Part shown: one piece after another, positions 62,446 to 64,000 of the stretch
Layout: each line of letters starts with the position of its first letter
How positions within the stretch are numbered: position 1 is the stretch's first letter
Assembly: GCF_001347015.1 (NCBI RefSeq)
Contig: NZ_CFGI01000001.1
Span: forward strand, 1 to 64,000
Source of the DNA: Streptococcus pneumoniae
GTDB taxonomy: Bacteria; Bacillota; Bacilli; Lactobacillales; Streptococcaceae
DNA length: 64,000 bases
Direction of reading: 5' to 3'
Translations under genes and position numbers: made by a program
Notes under the pieces: generated by a model
What the model was told of the DNA's origin: nothing
The model's input: only the letters and a program-made list of their open reading frames with translations
Databases searched by the model: none

Positions 62446-64000
62446 TTATTTGACATGTTTTGCCAATTCTTCTTGGGCTTTTTTATTGGATTCTTCTTTT
62501 TCTTTCAACCATTTTTCTCTGGCTTTTGCATACTCGTCTGTTGTGACTATCTTATCTTGTACCTTGAGATATTTATAGGATTCAACCCCTTTATTACCAG
62601 CCAATGAATAAGGTGCTGAGAAAGGAACTACTTTTCTCAATCCAGGTGTTCCACCTCGTGAAACGTTTGGAATCGCTAGAGAACTATCTATCAACCAAGC
62701 TTGAACATCAGCATATTTTTCATAACGTTTGGCTGGGTCTTGCTCCTTATTAGCTTCTTCCAACATTTGAGTATAAGTGTCGAGTCCAACTGCCTTAGCC
62801 TTGTCATTGGCTTCACCAGGCTCGAGTCCAAGATTTTGTAGAACCCCACCATTATTGACACTAAAGATATCAAGATAGGTTGATGGATCTAAGTAGTCAG
62901 GACTCCAACCACCATTGTATAGGTCATAATCTTTTTGAGCTGCTGTTGGAGCAAGGTAACTTGAGTTATCATGGTCCTCTGTTGATAACTGCTGGATATC
63001 GATAACGACGTTCTCCGTACCTAAAGCTGCTTCAATAGATTGCTTCATAGAGCTTACTTCTTGAATCCCCTGCTTAGAAGCTTGGTCAGTTATCATATCC
63101 AAGTGGATAGGGAAGGTTACTCCCTTGGCCTCTAGCTCTTGCTTTGCTTCCGCAAATTTAGCCTTGGCTTTCTCAGGATTGTAATAAGGATCTTGACCAT
63201 CCGCAAAGTTGATGCCTTGCCATTCCTTACCATAATTGACCATCTTAGAGGCTACTACTTCACCAAAGTCCTTGCCCTTGATACTTACAAAGGTTGGAGG
63301 AACAACCAAGTTACGTAAAATCTTAGTCGCTCCGTCTTCTCCCTGAGATTGAGCCCCATAGGCTGTACGGTCGTAGGCAAAGTTAATGGCTTGACGGAAG
63401 TTTTTATTAAGAACTGCTTCCTGAGTTGATTTCTTTTCAATGTCGGTCGTCTTAGAAGTAAATTTATAAGCTTGTCTATCCAAGTTAAAATTCCAGTAAT
63501 AAGACGTAGCATCCTGCATACTGTAGATGATATCATCTTTGTATTTTTCTTTAATCCCTTCAAAACTTGAACTATTTGGATAGAGACGAGCATAGCTGTA
63601 GGCTCCGTCTGTAAAGTTACGAACAAGAGCATCTTGGTCACTACCATCATAGTAGGTCAATTTGACATCATCTACAAAGACATTCTTAGCATCCCAGTAG
63701 TTAGGATTTTTCTTGTATTCGATGACAGATTTTGAAACAAAAGCTTTCATCAAGAAAGGTCCACTGTACAAAATATTAGCAGGGTCTACCTTCCCAAAAT
63801 CATCCCCTTTTGATTTTAGGAAATCCGCATTGACTGGGAAAAGAATGGTTGAGGTTGTTTTTGAGTTCCAGTAAGGTTCTGGTCGAGCCAAGGTGTATTG
63901 AACGGTTTGGTCATCAAGAGCCTTGACACCGACAGTTGAAAAGTCGCTTGTTTTCCCAGTGATATAGTCATCCAAACCTGCAACAGAGTCCTGCACTAGA
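62446..64000 (-). CDS. aliB: Oligopeptide-binding lipoprotein AliB-like, 5' end outside the window
   Basis: The C-terminal 517 or so residues of a family-5 peptide-binding protein. The N-terminal lipoprotein signal and first part lie beyond base 64000, since the frame stays open to the edge. Seen are the domain-I/II segments FSTVGVKALDDQTVQYTLAR, PEPYWNSKTTSTILFPVN, SYYWNFNLDRQAYKF, NFRQAINFAYDR and YDLYNGGWSPDYLDPSTYLD, the last a hallmark of these proteins. The end is a charged helix (EKWLKEKEESNKKAQEELAK). It would feed peptides to the Ami permease. Position after metB matches pneumococcal aliB. Confidence 0.93.
   Translation of the reverse strand, partial: LVQDSVAGLDDYITGKTSDFSTVGVKALDDQTVQYTLARPEPYWNSKTTSTILFPVNADFLKSKGDDFGKVDPANILYSGPFLMKAFVSKSVIEYKKNPNYWDAKNVFVDDVKLTYYDGSDQDALVRNFTDGAYSYARLYPNSSSFEGIKEKYKDDIIYSMQDATSYYWNFNLDRQAYKFTSKTTDIEKKSTQEAVLNKNFRQAINFAYDRTAYGAQSQGEDGATKILRNLVVPPTFVSIKGKDFGEVVASKMVNYGKEWQGINFADGQDPYYNPEKAKAKFAEAKQELEAKGVTFPIHLDMITDQASKQGIQEVSSMKQSIEAALGTENVVIDIQQLSTEDHDNSSYLAPTAAQKDYDLYNGGWSPDYLDPSTYLDIFSVNNGGVLQNLGLEPGEANDKAKAVGLDTYTQMLEEANKEQDPAKRYEKYADVQAWLIDSSLAIPNVSRGGTPGLRKVVPFSAPYSLAGNKGVESYKYLKVQDKIVTTDEYAKAREKWLKEKEESNKKAQEELAKHVK

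Overview
The window is a low-GC Gram-positive chromosome segment that reads as a mitis-group Streptococcus (S. mitis, S. oralis, S. pseudopneumoniae or S. pneumoniae relative). The grounds are BOX repeats (including the stretch matched by the BOX-PCR primer), IS630-Spn1-like and ISL3 (IS1167-like) insertion sequences, YSIRK/LPXTG surface proteins, and a gene order (MucBP adhesin, pgm, bta, amino-acid ABC transporter, TPR protein, AI-2E exporter, lactonase, atp operon, greA, mltG, two acetyltransferases, murC, snf, patB, metB, aliB) that I recall from the pneumococcal SP_1492-SP_1527 neighbourhood. The species cannot be fixed from the sequence alone.

Bases 46-11096 are an 11-kb integrated phage satellite of the PICI type, bounded by a 17-bp direct repeat. 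It has a tyrosine integrase at its right end, a LexA-like SOS-type repressor facing a Cro-like gene, a Rha-type regulator, a run of small genes, a D5/SF3 replicative helicase, an iteron-flanked AT-rich origin, and an ArpU-type regulator. It has no structural, lysis or terminase genes. Four things in it are easy to miss: a 48-residue protein with 17 acidic and no basic residues (320-466), a Cse60-like gene (3372-3548), two unusual non-coding repeat arrays (1088-1640 and 1767-2046), and three candidate small RNAs.

Bases 11266-15642 hold a GH92 alpha-mannosidase gene whose stop codon lies inside the end of an IS66-family element. That IS has a frameshifted main transposase gene and abuts the relic of an ISL3 end, so this junction looks rearranged. 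Bases 15658-29211 encode two neighbouring cell-wall-anchored proteins on the minus strand: a 1218-residue protein with eight G5 repeats, and a giant 3264-residue mucin-binding-type adhesin with alternating MucBP and Mub-B2-like modules. The two share a C-terminal architecture. Bases 29661-32233 hold a tandem cluster of Rpn-family PD-(D/E)XK nuclease genes, two complete and one reduced to its C-terminal third. Every copy keeps a perfect Shine-Dalgarno sequence and in-frame ATG inside the gene, the layout of a long-form/short-form gene-within-gene pair.

The rest is core chromosome: pgm and bta (plus strand); an amino-acid ABC transporter, a TPR protein and an AI-2E-family exporter (minus); a lactonase (plus); an intact ISL3 element inserted between the lactonase terminator and atpC; the eight-gene F1Fo ATP synthase operon (minus); an acetyltransferase; an IS630 element between two BOX pieces; then a minus-strand run of snf, a hypothetical gene, murC, two acetyltransferases, mltG and greA. 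The metB-patB pair sits behind a MetR-type MET-box. The window ends inside an AliB-like oligopeptide-binding lipoprotein gene.
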